Assembly: GCA_964406005.1 (NCBI GenBank)
Contig: CAYOPZ010000002.1
Span: forward strand, 124,001-188,000
DNA length: 64,000 nt
Source of the DNA: CAYOPZ01 sp964406005
GTDB lineage: Bacteria; Bacteroidota; Bacteroidia; Bacteroidales; SM23-62
Reading direction: 5' to 3'
Shown here: positions 18,801-27,482 of the stretch, piece by piece
Position numbering within the stretch: the first letter of the stretch is position 1
Layout: the number at the start of each line of letters is the position of its first letter
The notes under the pieces: model-generated
Database searches by the model: none
What the model saw: only the letters and a program-made list of their open reading frames with translations
Told to the model about the DNA's origin: nothing
Translations under genes and position numbers: made by a program

Positions 18801-21800
18801 TCCGTAACCTCCTCGATCTGGTAGTTCATTGTCCGGTCCGGACTGATATTCAGTGTATAGTCGGTTCCTGCAATATCGTATATGAAATAGGAGGCGTCCG
18901 CATCCTTGTACTTCACGGTCCATGGCGGTGAGCCCGTCAGGGTTATGTAAAGGGTGGCCGTATCGTTCAGGCATATTTCGTCCGATCCGGTCAGCAATGC
19001 TGTGGGCCGCTGGGTAAAAATGTAAATGTCATTGTCCAGGATGCTTGTTTCCGGGGCGCTTTCATTCCCCGCCGCATCCTGAAGTACGATGCTGGCGGTC
19101 AGGTTCCCGGCGGTAACGACCGGGTCCCCTTCCTGTACGAGGTAGGTGATCTCATATGTCCCTCCGCCCGCATGGCTGAACCCGAGTTCGTCATAGGGAG
19201 TGCCGTTCACGACGCTCTGGTCGCCGAGAAGATAATCCGTACCGTCCGAAACGACCGTCAGGGTCACGGTGGAACCGATGATGGCAGTATCGGCGGCGGT
19301 GGTATTTGTGACCGAAGCGATGACAGGCGCCGTGGCATCGATGGAGAGCGAATTTGCCAGGATTGCGGGATAACCCGAATTGATGTTGCCCGCCGTATCG
19401 CGCATATATACCTTTGCGGTCAGCGCACCCGTCGGTACGCTCGTGTCGTTCCCCTCAACGGTATAGGTCAGGGCATAACTCCCCCCCCCGATCTCGTCGA
19501 ACACCACATTGGATTCGGAAAGGGGCACGTAATTGACGGTTGAAGTATCCTCTATGAACAATCCCTCCTCGAAAGCAGATATGAGAAGGATCACATCGTC
19601 CCCTATCCGCTTGGCCCCCGACCCGATCACCGACAGGGAACTTACAACCGGGAAGCGGGAGTCTATCATATCGTTCCCTCCGGTAATCACCCCGTTATAG
19701 GTCTCTCCCGTCAGGGGATCATCGTCAAGCCTCAGGTTGTTTACCGGGATGTCCTGGCTTGCATAATAATCATTCCCGTTCTCGGTTACCGTGAATTTCG
19801 ACCAGTACTCGTCATCGCCTTTCTTCTCGATTCCGAACAGGGGATAGCCGCCGACATCACCGGAGGCCAGCTCGAATACGGAGTCCGCATGCACACCCGG
19901 CACCGACAGGTATATATAAACATCCGCCGTATCCCCCACCTTCATTTTCTGGTCGGGTATGTCAACGCTGCTCACCACGGGTTCTATGTTCGGGGTGACG
20001 ATAAATGCGGAAGTCCGCAGGGAATCTGATTCTGTCTGAAGCAGTACGACGTTGCTTATGGCCACCTTAACATTCGTATACGATACATCAAAATCCGTGT
20101 CATCGAAATCAAGGTTTACCGTAACGGAAGAATCCGCCACATTGCTGAGACTTCCTATGCTCAATCCCTGGGGGGCTCCCGAAAGGCCGAAATGATCCGT
20201 GGTCAGGGGCGTGCCGTTGAATTTCTCATCGGTGAATTCAATATCGAGGCTGCGGCTGCCGAGCCAGTACTCAACCAGCGGCGCAGAGGGGGTCACATCG
20301 GCTACGGGAATTTCCACATAGGCATCAACCGTTACCGCATTGCTGACAAGATCGCTCCCCGACTGGATCAGCTGGTTATAATCGATTGAAACCCCCAGAT
20401 TGGCATCGACGTCAAAATCGGTCGTATCATAGGTCAGGGTGATTGTGGCCGTGGCGGAATCACTTGCAGATGCCGACTGCACGGTCAGACCGGCCGGTGC
20501 ATTCACCAGGTCCACATGGCTGCCGTTGAAAGCGGTATAATCGTCGAACCATTCCTCGAAGAAGGTAAGGGTCAGCACCCTGCCCGCCAGGGTATATTCT
20601 GCCAGCGACTGGTCGGGAACGATCGTTGCAGCCGGAGTCTCAACATAAGGTGTAACCGTTGTCGACCCGCTGACAAGGGGTGATCCCGTTGTCTGAAACA
20701 GTACGGAATCCTCTATGGATACCTTCAGGTCGTACGGCGAGTCGAAATCGTTGTAGACATTGGCAAGAGTGACCGTAAACGAAATCGAATCGACTGCGGA
20801 AGCGCCTGCAATGCTCAGGCCCGTGGGGTAATCCACAAGATGGATGTCGCCTGCGTCAAAACTGCCCGTATGGGCTAACCATTCCTGGGAAAGATTCACG
20901 GTGAGTATCTTGCCGTCCAGTTCATATTCCACCAGGGCAGGTGTGCTTTCAATGGTCGCTGCGGGGACTTCATTGGTTGCGCTGACAGTGAATGTATTGG
21001 AATACAGGGTATTGGGTTTATTCCTGTTCAGCACGAACGGATCGATGCTGATCCGGCAGTTGGCAGAATCGTCATCGAAATCCGTATAGGTGAAGTCAAT
21101 ATAAACCTCCACTCTTGTGGTTGTGGTGGCATCGACGGATTGAATGCTTGCACCGGCCGGGAAATCGATCAATGTAAAATAGCCCGCGCCCAGGTCTCCT
21201 GTGCCGGTAAAAGTCTCGGTTCCTCCCAGGTCCAGTACCACCAGTCCGTCATCGAGGTTATATTCATCCAGGTTCTGGCTTTGCCCGGCATTGAAAGTGG
21301 CTGTTTCCACATTGGCCGTGATGCTCAGTTCATCCGATCCCAGCGAGTCAGAAGAATAGGTAAGAACACTGTCGGCAATGGTCACCTTGCAGTGTGTGGA
21401 ATCCGCATCGAAGTCGCCGGGCGTGAAACTCAGCAGCAATCTGGCTTTTGTATCGGTCGTATGATTCGAACTCTGGTCTATGCTGCCGATGGAAACACCC
21501 GTCGGGAAATTCACCAGGTTGAAATCTTCCGTGGCCAGGTTTTCCTCATCGACAAAGATCTCATCGGTCAGGGAAACCTCGATAAATGTCATATCATTCT
21601 CCAGGAGGGTGTTCGGGTCCAGATCCGAAACATACGCGGACTCAATATTTGCAGTGAGATTCACTGAATCCGAGAACACCTCTGACGCCACATCAAGCAC
21701 ACTCGGGTCTATACCGATGTGAAAATAGGGGAAGTCGACATCAAAGTCACCCGGTGTAAATGCCAATTCTATGTTCCCTCCGGCCCCGCCGGAAGACACG

Positions 21801-22024
21801 GAAGCGACACTCAATCCGGAGGGAGCATCATAAAGGAAGACGGAATCCGGATCTATGGCTCCTGTCTTGTAGAAACTGCAGCCATTCAGCGAAAAGACGA
21901 GCACTGTGCCGTCAAGGTCCGTTTCATCAACACTTGTAAAAGTGAAATCTGCCGACTGTCCGTGGCCGGGAACTGCCGGGAGAAGCACCGACAGCAGGAT
22001 CAGACATTTTCTATATATATTCAT
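15845..22024 (-). CDS. giant T9SS-secreted surface protein with six tandem repeats, Ig/PKD-like modules, Omp28-like domain and sorting domain
   Basis: 2059 residues. A signal peptide (about 1-22, ILLSVLLPAVPGHG) is followed by six repeats of about 110 residues (about 24-681). Ig-like modules follow (about 682-1400), several with AGN/GTYEITY-type strands, then a PKD domain near 1420-1510 (WEWNFGDIGSGLDN). After a jelly-roll-like stretch comes an Omp28-like region (RIALIEHFTNSGDEASKEAN) in which the usual Cys residues are missing. The last 85 residues are a type A T9SS sorting domain (LSMLIYPNPAQNEAYIMF ... GVYLIRAV). It should be exported by the Por secretion system and anchored or released at the cell surface. 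It is the last gene of the seven-gene block, 100 bases after the lipoprotein gene. Function unknown; adhesin or surface sensor are possible. Confidence 0.88.
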   Translation of the reverse strand: MNIYRKCLILLSVLLPAVPGHGQSADFTFTSVDETDLDGTVLVFSLNGCSFYKTGAIDPDSVFLYDAPSGLSVASVSSGGAGGNIELAFTPGDFDVDFPYFHIGIDPSVLDVASEVFSDSVNLTANIESAYVSDLDPNTLLENDMTFIEVSLTDEIFVDEENLATEDFNLVNFPTGVSIGSIDQSSNHTTDTKARLLLSFTPGDFDADSTHCKVTIADSVLTYSSDSLGSDELSITANVETATFNAGQSQNLDEYNLDDGLVVLDLGGTETFTGTGDLGAGYFTLIDFPAGASIQSVDATTTTRVEVYIDFTYTDFDDDSANCRISIDPFVLNRNKPNTLYSNTFTVSATNEVPAATIESTPALVEYELDGKILTVNLSQEWLAHTGSFDAGDIHLVDYPTGLSIAGASAVDSISFTVTLANVYNDFDSPYDLKVSIEDSVLFQTTGSPLVSGSTTVTPYVETPAATIVPDQSLAEYTLAGRVLTLTFFEEWFDDYTAFNGSHVDLVNAPAGLTVQSASASDSATATITLTYDTTDFDVDANLGVSIDYNQLIQSGSDLVSNAVTVDAYVEIPVADVTPSAPLVEYWLGSRSLDIEFTDEKFNGTPLTTDHFGLSGAPQGLSIGSLSNVADSSVTVNLDFDDTDFDVSYTNVKVAISNVVLLQTESDSLRTSAFIVTPNIEPVVSSVDIPDQKMKVGDTADVYIYLSVPGVHADSVFELASGDVGGYPLFGIEKKGDDEYWSKFTVTENGNDYYASQDIPVNNLRLDDDPLTGETYNGVITGGNDMIDSRFPVVSSLSVIGSGAKRIGDDVILLISAFEEGLFIEDTSTVNYVPLSESNVVFDEIGGGSYALTYTVEGNDTSVPTGALTAKVYMRDTAGNINSGYPAILANSLSIDATAPVIASVTNTTAADTAIIGSTVTLTVVSDGTDYLLGDQSVVNGTPYDELGFSHAGGGTYEITYLVQEGDPVVTAGNLTASIVLQDAAGNESAPETSILDNDIYIFTQRPTALLTGSDEICLNDTATLYITLTGSPPWTVKYKDADASYFIYDIAGTDYTLNISPDRTMNYQIEEVTDGTGNTNTGQGISLVTVNPLPDVEILNLDPVYAIDVETFTLQGSPAGGTFTGPGVITAQQTFTPQAAGLSGSEPHRIVYAYTDANQCFWADTAEVIVIEAEVTWYFPDAEEFACYIDTSYTIRTQNTSSTFGQFSVPEVTTPGFLVDHGDNSVTIYPGVLDWPSGSSNRQFDLIYKYDRQGVEVTERETLNIEYFDKTRITGMTDTVFCSNEPAIEVFGNKDEGVYTGPGIVDIGGFKFEFDPGGADIGYNTLYYTYTSPYNCVQRDSAVLLVNPTPVSDFTILDTCIFKRPVGDTIRFLNATDTAGLGALAWEWNFGDIGSGLDNLSGLENPAHWYSDPGNWTIKLTSVTTEGCTDTHSETFSFGDKPTAAFGWDTECFTDDPIVFTSETEHTDPIATYRWIISDLAGNEVLNSELDGTQEDLSYKFLARDNYRVELQVESELQCRDNAVDTIYLRPYFENLTETNDYLEDFEGTAAGWIAGSDATSVLESWVFGDVEAAKFPYEPVDGSKAWFTDLVRKDTIEQSWVSSPCFDFSQLDRPMVKLDIKVSSDRDRDGAALQYTTDDGKTWENVGTIEDGSINWYNTFRILNGPGGQGEGWTGDFIFDEDPQWVRAMHELDDLRGQSRVQFRLAYGSDGSSLEDNEGFAFDNMWIGERSRIALIEHFTNSGDEASKEANTRINNLVHNNSLDVIDLQYHAGISGLSDRMNEDNPASPSARALFYGTRDVPYTVLDGGGPDGSMIYDYVETQLDTLDLYTRMLVDPEFSIDVDATSDGGTLNVTVEVEARDTLPDREYILYIAVIEKEISDPEYEGANGETVFQNVVKDMLPSAAGISFIRSWNPGDSESVTQDWTIENVLDGEMLYVVAFVQDAGSEYVYQAGSNDPDLNATSVQEVLAARNLSMLIYPNPAQNEAYIMFSGEPVTGPVEIQVFSPLGNMVMHELTHPGRGIYTLNVRGMARGVYLIRAVQHGRVRGTGRLTIMH
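19981..21955 (-). repeat. six tandem about 110-residue repeats inside the giant surface protein
   Basis: Each unit has the order: hydrophobic strand with an E-Y-x-L-x-G/D core, then a (L/F)x(L/D)xx(F/A)PxGxSI turn, a strand, (D/N)DFD followed by xxVxIxxxVL, and a closing strand ending TPYVE-like. Units are degenerate at the DNA level but clear in protein. They are best read as beta-sandwich domains that lengthen a stalk. They do not match a family I can name with certainty. Confidence 0.7.
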
Positions 22025-22124
22025 TGCGCTGATTTTTTCAAAGGGAACATGCGGATTGCAATCGTCTGTATTAAGTTTAGGACTAATAAATCACAGCCAT
22101 GGTTGCTCATATCCGGGATTGAAA

Positions 22125-23297
22125 TTAAAGACTTCCCTGTGGGTCGGTTTTCATGAGTGACATCATGGACTGGTCTTCAAAACCATTGGTGCCGACAACG
22201 ATCCACCCGTTGTCCACAGTAGTGGGTTCCAGGGAATTCCCGCGTTGATATCCGTCATCGCCGAAAAACGTCAGGTCGGGGTTGTTCCCCTCGCTGTCGG
22301 TAAACAGCAGGAAAAGATCATCGTTTTCGGTTTTCGTCCTGGTACCAACAACGGCAATGGAATTGTCCGGGGCGATCCTCAGTGCATTCCCTGCAAGATC
22401 CGCCTGCGGCTCGCTGATTTTTCTTACCCATATGGAGCTGAGATCCGGTGCAAGCTTCTGCAGGTATATTTCACTGAATCCCTGGTCGTTGACCGCCGAT
22501 CCGCACAGGACCAGGTTACCGTCGGATAAGACCTGGATACAGCTGCCGTAATGGTCCGTTACAGTACCGAAATATTTGCTATTCTCTGGTCCAAGATTCT
22601 GCTTGTTGAAAGTGTAAACAAAGATCTGGCTCAGCCCTGACTGAATGCTCCCGCAGATCACATATTCCGATGAGGTTTCCACAGCATAGGTTCCGTTGAT
22701 GGTCTTTCCCTCTTCTCCGCTATAATTAAGATCTGTGACATTCCCCTGCGTGTCAAAAGTAACCAGGTAGGCATATCTTGTGCCCGGAACACCAAAGCTG
22801 GAAGTGATCCCTCCCGCCAGGAATCCACCTCCCGAGAGAAGCTGGAGGTTGGTCCCGCGGTCATCCGAAGAACCTCCGACATATTGTTCCCACAGTACAT
22901 TCCCCTGAAGGTCCGTCTTGACCAGGTACATGTCGTAGCTGCCCGCTCCGTCCGTATCGTTGGAATAGCCCAGCAGGACATACCCGTCGGAGACGACCTG
23001 AAGGCTTGTGGCTACGTCATCCGATTCTCCCCCTATGATCGCGGGAGACCAGGATTCCTCGTTGCCGTACCGGTCTGTCTTTACCAGGTAGATGTCCCTT
23101 ATCCCTTCGTTGTCGGAAGTCGTCCCGACAGCAACATACCCCCCGTCGGATGCGGGCTTTACATCATATCCCTGCTCCGCGAGGCCGGTCGTAAAGAACT
23201 TGATGAAACCCTCCGCCTGCTCCGGCTGTATGTCATAATCATTACAGGCAGGCAGGAAACCTGCCAGTACGATCGGAATGTATTTTATTGATTTCAT
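22125..23297 (-). CDS. beta-propeller lipoprotein
   Basis: 390 residues. The N-terminus has a lipobox (LAGFLPAC, Cys18), so it should be lipidated and held in the outer or inner membrane. About six to seven repeats of about 45-50 residues follow, with the pattern GGYVAVGTTSD...DIYLVKTDRYGNE and GYVLLGYSND...DMYLVKTDLQGNV. These resemble the delta-60/quinoprotein-like beta-propeller repeats of Bacteroidota surface proteins. No catalytic motif is visible; such propellers usually bind proteins or glycans. Its ATG overlaps the TAA of the outer-membrane gene by one base, so the two are translationally coupled and probably act together. Confidence 0.82.
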   Translation of the reverse strand: MKSIKYIPIVLAGFLPACNDYDIQPEQAEGFIKFFTTGLAEQGYDVKPASDGGYVAVGTTSDNEGIRDIYLVKTDRYGNEESWSPAIIGGESDDVATSLQVVSDGYVLLGYSNDTDGAGSYDMYLVKTDLQGNVLWEQYVGGSSDDRGTNLQLLSGGGFLAGGITSSFGVPGTRYAYLVTFDTQGNVTDLNYSGEEGKTINGTYAVETSSEYVICGSIQSGLSQIFVYTFNKQNLGPENSKYFGTVTDHYGSCIQVLSDGNLVLCGSAVNDQGFSEIYLQKLAPDLSSIWVRKISEPQADLAGNALRIAPDNSIAVVGTRTKTENDDLFLLFTDSEGNNPDLTFFGDDGYQRGNSLEPTTVDNGWIVVGTNGFEDQSMMSLMKTDPQGSL

Positions 23298-24337
23298 TAT
23301 TCTGCCTGGTTTAGTATCCGTTTTGGATTGTAAAAGGATCTCACGTACCCGAAACTCACCATGAAGCTGTTGACCCTGAAATCCGAATCCTGGTACATGT
23401 AAATCCAGTTATGGTTCGCCTGGCCGAACCTGTCCTCCGGCGATGACAGGTATTGATTTATGCCGAAATTATACCTGGTGTCAAGAAAGAGATATCCCTT
23501 GTTCATTTTGTATTTGGTTCCGGCCCCGCCCAGAACCCAGTAGTTAAGCTGGTTCCTGTTATCGATGTTTTCTTCGTCAGGTCCCGTAAAAATACCCTTG
23601 CTTGCGGATGTTTTGTTGTCGATCAGCAAGCCTGCCATTGCGCCCAATCTCCCGTACGGCCTGAAATTGCCGACCGTAAACTCATACGTTCCGGAAAGGG
23701 GTACATAGAGGTAGGCCTGGTTTTCAAAATGATCGGGCGTATCTTCTCCGAATCCCGCAATCGTCCCGTTCTCATATTCCAGCTGTATCTTGTTCTGGGC
23801 ATACATGGGTTCGAGGCTGACCTGGATGCGGTTGTTTATATAGAAGTTCAGAATCGCCCCCGCCTGTATGCCGGATCCGTCTGGCGTGTACCGGGGTTTT
23901 TCCTCATTCAGGTTAAAGGGGGAAAAAGGCTGGATGATCAGGCCGTGGCTAAGGTTCATCCCCACGAAAATACCGAGATCCAGAATCGGACGGGTCCTGT
24001 ATTGCTCGAATATAAACCTGAATTCGACAGGGTCTGTCGGGGAGAGTTCATACTCCGGGTATTTTTTCAGGAAGGACAGCATCCCGGCATGCGCATTTTC
24101 CATGTTATCGTCATAGATCTCGCACAGTATGATCAGCTTGTATGCGGTCAGCCTTTCTTCCTGCGTGAACCCCCTTTCGATACAGTCGTGGAGCAATTCG
24201 GGTACGGTCTCTATCTTTCCATCGTCATACAATTGCTGGGCTTCCCTCAGCCTGAATGCACAATCTTCCTGCTGGGCCAGCACGATGGTTCCTGTCAGCA
24301 GTGGAAAAACTTGAATGATGAATCTAAGAACCTTCAT
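23297..24337 (-). CDS. outer-membrane beta-barrel protein with N-terminal helical domain
   Basis: 346 residues. Signal peptide about 1-21 (VFPLLTGTIVLAQ). Residues 25-110 are TPR-like helices (REAQQLYDDGKIETVPELL and a second helical pair), ending in a YELSPTDPVEFRFIFEQY segment. From about 115 the chain becomes alternating strands (LDLGIFVGMNLSHG, FNLNEEKPRYTPDG, VSLEPMYAQNKIQLEY) ending with an aromatic-rich strand pattern, as in PorT-type outer-membrane barrels. TPR-plus-barrel proteins in this phylum commonly form part of larger envelope complexes. Position between the cytoplasmic signalling genes and the lipoprotein suggests it carries a signal or a protein across the outer membrane (inference). 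Confidence 0.75.
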   Translation of the reverse strand: MKVLRFIIQVFPLLTGTIVLAQQEDCAFRLREAQQLYDDGKIETVPELLHDCIERGFTQEERLTAYKLIILCEIYDDNMENAHAGMLSFLKKYPEYELSPTDPVEFRFIFEQYRTRPILDLGIFVGMNLSHGLIIQPFSPFNLNEEKPRYTPDGSGIQAGAILNFYINNRIQVSLEPMYAQNKIQLEYENGTIAGFGEDTPDHFENQAYLYVPLSGTYEFTVGNFRPYGRLGAMAGLLIDNKTSASKGIFTGPDEENIDNRNQLNYWVLGGAGTKYKMNKGYLFLDTRYNFGINQYLSSPEDRFGQANHNWIYMYQDSDFRVNSFMVSFGYVRSFYNPKRILNQAE

Positions 24338-24354
24338 TTGTTTTGCTTGTTAAC

Positions 24355-27300
24355 TTATGGGGTTTCGCTTTTTCTGACCCCTATGGCAGGGGCTTCACCA
24401 CAGGTTTCTTCATAGGGTATGTCCGTTCCGACATAGGTATTCCATTCCTCCTGGGTAAGATTCCTGTCGAGCAAGCCGCAAATCTCCCCTGTCATGTACT
24501 GCGAACGTGTGGGTGACAGAACAAGCCTGTCTTCGTCAAGACTGCCTGTGATTATGGATTTGCTGTCGGGGCTGAAGGCAACAGAGAAAACATAGCCTGA
24601 ATTCGCTTCCAGCACGATGGGCTGGTTATTCAGGTCGGCCGTTTCCCACATCCTCACGGACCCGTCATAGCTGGAGGTGGCCAGGAGGCTACCGTCGGGA
24701 CTGAATTTCAACTGTGTGATCCTGGCCGTATGCCCCCGCAGGTTATTCAGCATGGTCCTGGATCCGAGATCCCATATCATCACATTTCCGGGCTTGTCAC
24801 CGCTTGCAAGCAGGGTGCCTTCCTTATTGAAATCGAGTGCAAGTATGGGGCTGCCGGCTTCTTCATACAGGACGAATGACTGCTCCGGATCGTCCGTTTC
24901 CCAGACAATGATCCTGCCGTCCCTGGTTCCCGCCGCGATACGGCTCCCGTCCCTGGATACCACAAGCACTTCGACCGGGGATCCGGTACTTGCAAAATTC
25001 TCGCTCCTGCCGGATTCCAGATCCCACAGGGTGATTGTTCCTGCAAGCCCTCCCGAAAACATACGCTGGCTGCCCGGCAGGAAATCGAGTGACCGTATCC
25101 GGTTTTCACCGCCGTTCAGGATGCGGGGCTCACCCGGGGAACCGGTCCTGAATACCTGAACCCCCGCTCCGTCCGTTCCGCATGCCAGCCATTTGCCGTC
25201 ATCGCTGATATCGATGACACGGTTGACCAGCCTGTTTTCGACAATTACCTCCGGCTGTTTGTCTTCGAGGTTCCATTTCAGCACCCGCCCGTCACTGCCC
25301 GCACTGTAAAATATATTCTGATCGGGAGCGAATACGAGGGAGTTCACCGCATCGTCATGTCCCGTGAAAACATTGTAATCATTTCCCTTCAGGAATTTCA
25401 GGGCATCATATAGTCCCGAATAAATATCCGCATGGTGTGACTCCCCCTCATATTTCTCATTGAACAGGTAAGCCTGGTAGGCCAGCAGTGTTTTCAGGGA
25501 AGTGTCATTGTCCACCTGGAGGGATTTCACCGCCATGGACTGTGCAACCGACAGAACCTGGCGCCTGTATGCCTCGTCGGCATTTTTCTGGGCCAGTTCT
25601 GCGTTTTCCTGGGCAACAAGCCTGTTCGAGTCGGCAAGCTCACGCTGCTCGATGGCATCCGCTTCATTCTTCCTGGCAAGTTCCGACTGTCGCGTGGCTT
25701 CCGCGGCATTCTCCTCGGCCCGCTGTTCGTTTGCCACGGCAACCAGAGCGGTCGAATCTGCGATTTCCTTCTGCATCTGTGCGGTATCTGCTTCTGCCTC
25801 CGCCCTTACCTGCTGTATCATGGCCACATTCGCATTGCTGTCTGCAACCGACTTCTGATAGATCGCCTCCTGCTGCGCTTTCACGGCCCGTTCACGGAGA
25901 ACGAATGCATAGAGCATTATGGCAATCGAAATAATGGCTGCAGTCCCGAGTACCATCGCGAATGTACGTGTCCGCTTAAGCTGCCGCCGCTGCAGGCGTA
26001 TTTTATTCTGCTCCTCGGCAATGAATTCCTTCTCGCTGGTCTCCAGGAAGACCATGGCCCTTTCAAAGGCCGGATTGTATCTTTCAGCCCATGTGAGCGA
26101 AGGCTGTTGCTTTTTTCTCCAGTTGAGGGCCAGCTGCAGGTCCGGGGGTCTCCACAGGCCGGTCTTGCCAACCTGGTACAGGGCGGATGCCTCCGACAGA
26201 CGGCTGTACATCTGCACCGCCTGTGCTTCTTCCTCGACCCATATTTTCAGCCGGTCCCATATCCGCATCAGGCTCTCATGCGAGATGTCGATTACGGTTT
26301 CCCCTTCGAGTGTGACGGGATGGGCCGGAGTCAGGAAGGATCTTCCGGGTTTCCGGAAAACTTCCACGACTTTGGCTGCCTCCTCTTTTCCGACACGTGC
26401 GATTTCGGAAATGATCTCCAGCCTCGTCGGCTGACGCATGCCGATGTTGTCGCCGCCCTTTTCCGTAAGGGTCTTGAACATGCTTTCGCAGATCGCTTTT
26501 TCACCCGGGGTAAGTTCTTCAAAGGCTTCGTTCGCATGTTCCGAAAGGGCTTTTCCCATAGTCCCCACAGCTTCATAATCGGAGATGCTGATCGGGCGTT
26601 CAAGGTCTTTCTGCTGCTGCCAGTAATCCCATGTGCGCATCAGGGCGTGCTGTAGTATAGGCAGCTGGTCGGGGTTGTCCCCGACATCATTCAGCAACTG
26701 CTGTACCAGGTTCGGATCTATGCTTGCTCCCCCGACGGCGACCGGACCCGTCACGGCATCCTTGAAATCGTCCCGGGTCATCTGGGGTATAAGGTAATTG
26801 CTATCGTTGATCAGGCTTGTCAGTTCCTGGAACTGGGAGCATTCGCCGATGAAGTCAGACCGCATGGTCAGGATGATATAGACCGGAAGTTCATCCTGCC
26901 GTACGGCTTCCACAAGGAGCTTTACAAAAGCTTCCGATTCATTGAAAGACAATGCATCCCGGCGGCTTTTCTTGTATCTGAACAGTTCTTCGAACTGGTC
27001 TACCATCAGCAGGATATTGCTGTCTTTCCTGCCGATCTGCTGCCGCAGGGCTTCGGTCAGGCCCATGGAGCTTCTTCTGAGGATGGCGCCCGTGATCTGT
27101 ACATCTTTGCCGGAAGCCTCTTCATCCTGCCCGGAAACTGCCTGTGCGATGGATACAGCGAGATTCCCGACAGGATCGTTCCCGGGTCTTGTCGTAATGA
27201 CCTGCCAGTCGGATCCTGCTGCCGTAACGAATCCCCCGTGGAGGATGGGAACCAGCCCGCAGTACATTAAGGAAGACTTACCGCTGCCGGATGCACCTAT

Positions 27301-27474
27301 CACTGCAACGAAACGGTTCTCCGACAGGTGCTGCAGGACTTCTTCGCTCTGGCCTTCCCGGCCAAAAAACAGGTGGCTCTCCTCGATCCCGAAAGGACGC
27401 AGTCCCGGGAAAGGATTGTCAGGCTGTCCTGAATCCTGGTTAACCGGGGTTTTGACTTGAGTTTTCTTACCCAT
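24355..27474 (-). CDS. nSTAND NTPase with membrane helix, Ala-rich coiled coil and C-terminal WD40 propeller
   Basis: 1039 residues. After a short N-terminus comes the nSTAND1 signature NPFPGLRPFGIEESHLFFGR (about 20-40). Walker A is GASGSGKSS (60-68) and Walker B LLMVDQFEEL with Asp159. A winged-helix-like region with VIDISHESLMRIWDRLK lies near 395-420. A hydrophobic helix at about 505-530 should anchor it in the inner membrane. Residues about 530-660 are a long Ala/Glu/Gln coiled coil, and about 695-1000 hold WD40 repeats (FTGHDDAVNSLVFAPDQN, LRGHTARITQLKFSPDGS). It ends with NLTQEEWNTYVGTDIPYEET, a tail common in this family. STAND NTPases oligomerise on ligand sensing and switch on an effector; the likely effector is the TIR-like protein encoded 8 bases upstream. 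Confidence 0.9.
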   Translation of the reverse strand: MGKKTQVKTPVNQDSGQPDNPFPGLRPFGIEESHLFFGREGQSEEVLQHLSENRFVAVIGASGSGKSSLMYCGLVPILHGGFVTAAGSDWQVITTRPGNDPVGNLAVSIAQAVSGQDEEASGKDVQITGAILRRSSMGLTEALRQQIGRKDSNILLMVDQFEELFRYKKSRRDALSFNESEAFVKLLVEAVRQDELPVYIILTMRSDFIGECSQFQELTSLINDSNYLIPQMTRDDFKDAVTGPVAVGGASIDPNLVQQLLNDVGDNPDQLPILQHALMRTWDYWQQQKDLERPISISDYEAVGTMGKALSEHANEAFEELTPGEKAICESMFKTLTEKGGDNIGMRQPTRLEIISEIARVGKEEAAKVVEVFRKPGRSFLTPAHPVTLEGETVIDISHESLMRIWDRLKIWVEEEAQAVQMYSRLSEASALYQVGKTGLWRPPDLQLALNWRKKQQPSLTWAERYNPAFERAMVFLETSEKEFIAEEQNKIRLQRRQLKRTRTFAMVLGTAAIISIAIMLYAFVLRERAVKAQQEAIYQKSVADSNANVAMIQQVRAEAEADTAQMQKEIADSTALVAVANEQRAEENAAEATRQSELARKNEADAIEQRELADSNRLVAQENAELAQKNADEAYRRQVLSVAQSMAVKSLQVDNDTSLKTLLAYQAYLFNEKYEGESHHADIYSGLYDALKFLKGNDYNVFTGHDDAVNSLVFAPDQNIFYSAGSDGRVLKWNLEDKQPEVIVENRLVNRVIDISDDGKWLACGTDGAGVQVFRTGSPGEPRILNGGENRIRSLDFLPGSQRMFSGGLAGTITLWDLESGRSENFASTGSPVEVLVVSRDGSRIAAGTRDGRIIVWETDDPEQSFVLYEEAGSPILALDFNKEGTLLASGDKPGNVMIWDLGSRTMLNNLRGHTARITQLKFSPDGSLLATSSYDGSVRMWETADLNNQPIVLEANSGYVFSVAFSPDSKSIITGSLDEDRLVLSPTRSQYMTGEICGLLDRNLTQEEWNTYVGTDIPYEETCGEAPAIGVRKSETP

Positions 27475-27482
27475 TTTTTATG

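Noticed and set aside
23453..24415. A 320-codon open frame antisense to the outer-membrane barrel gene
   Set aside because: The minus-strand protein has a signal peptide and a barrel pattern; the antisense product has none.
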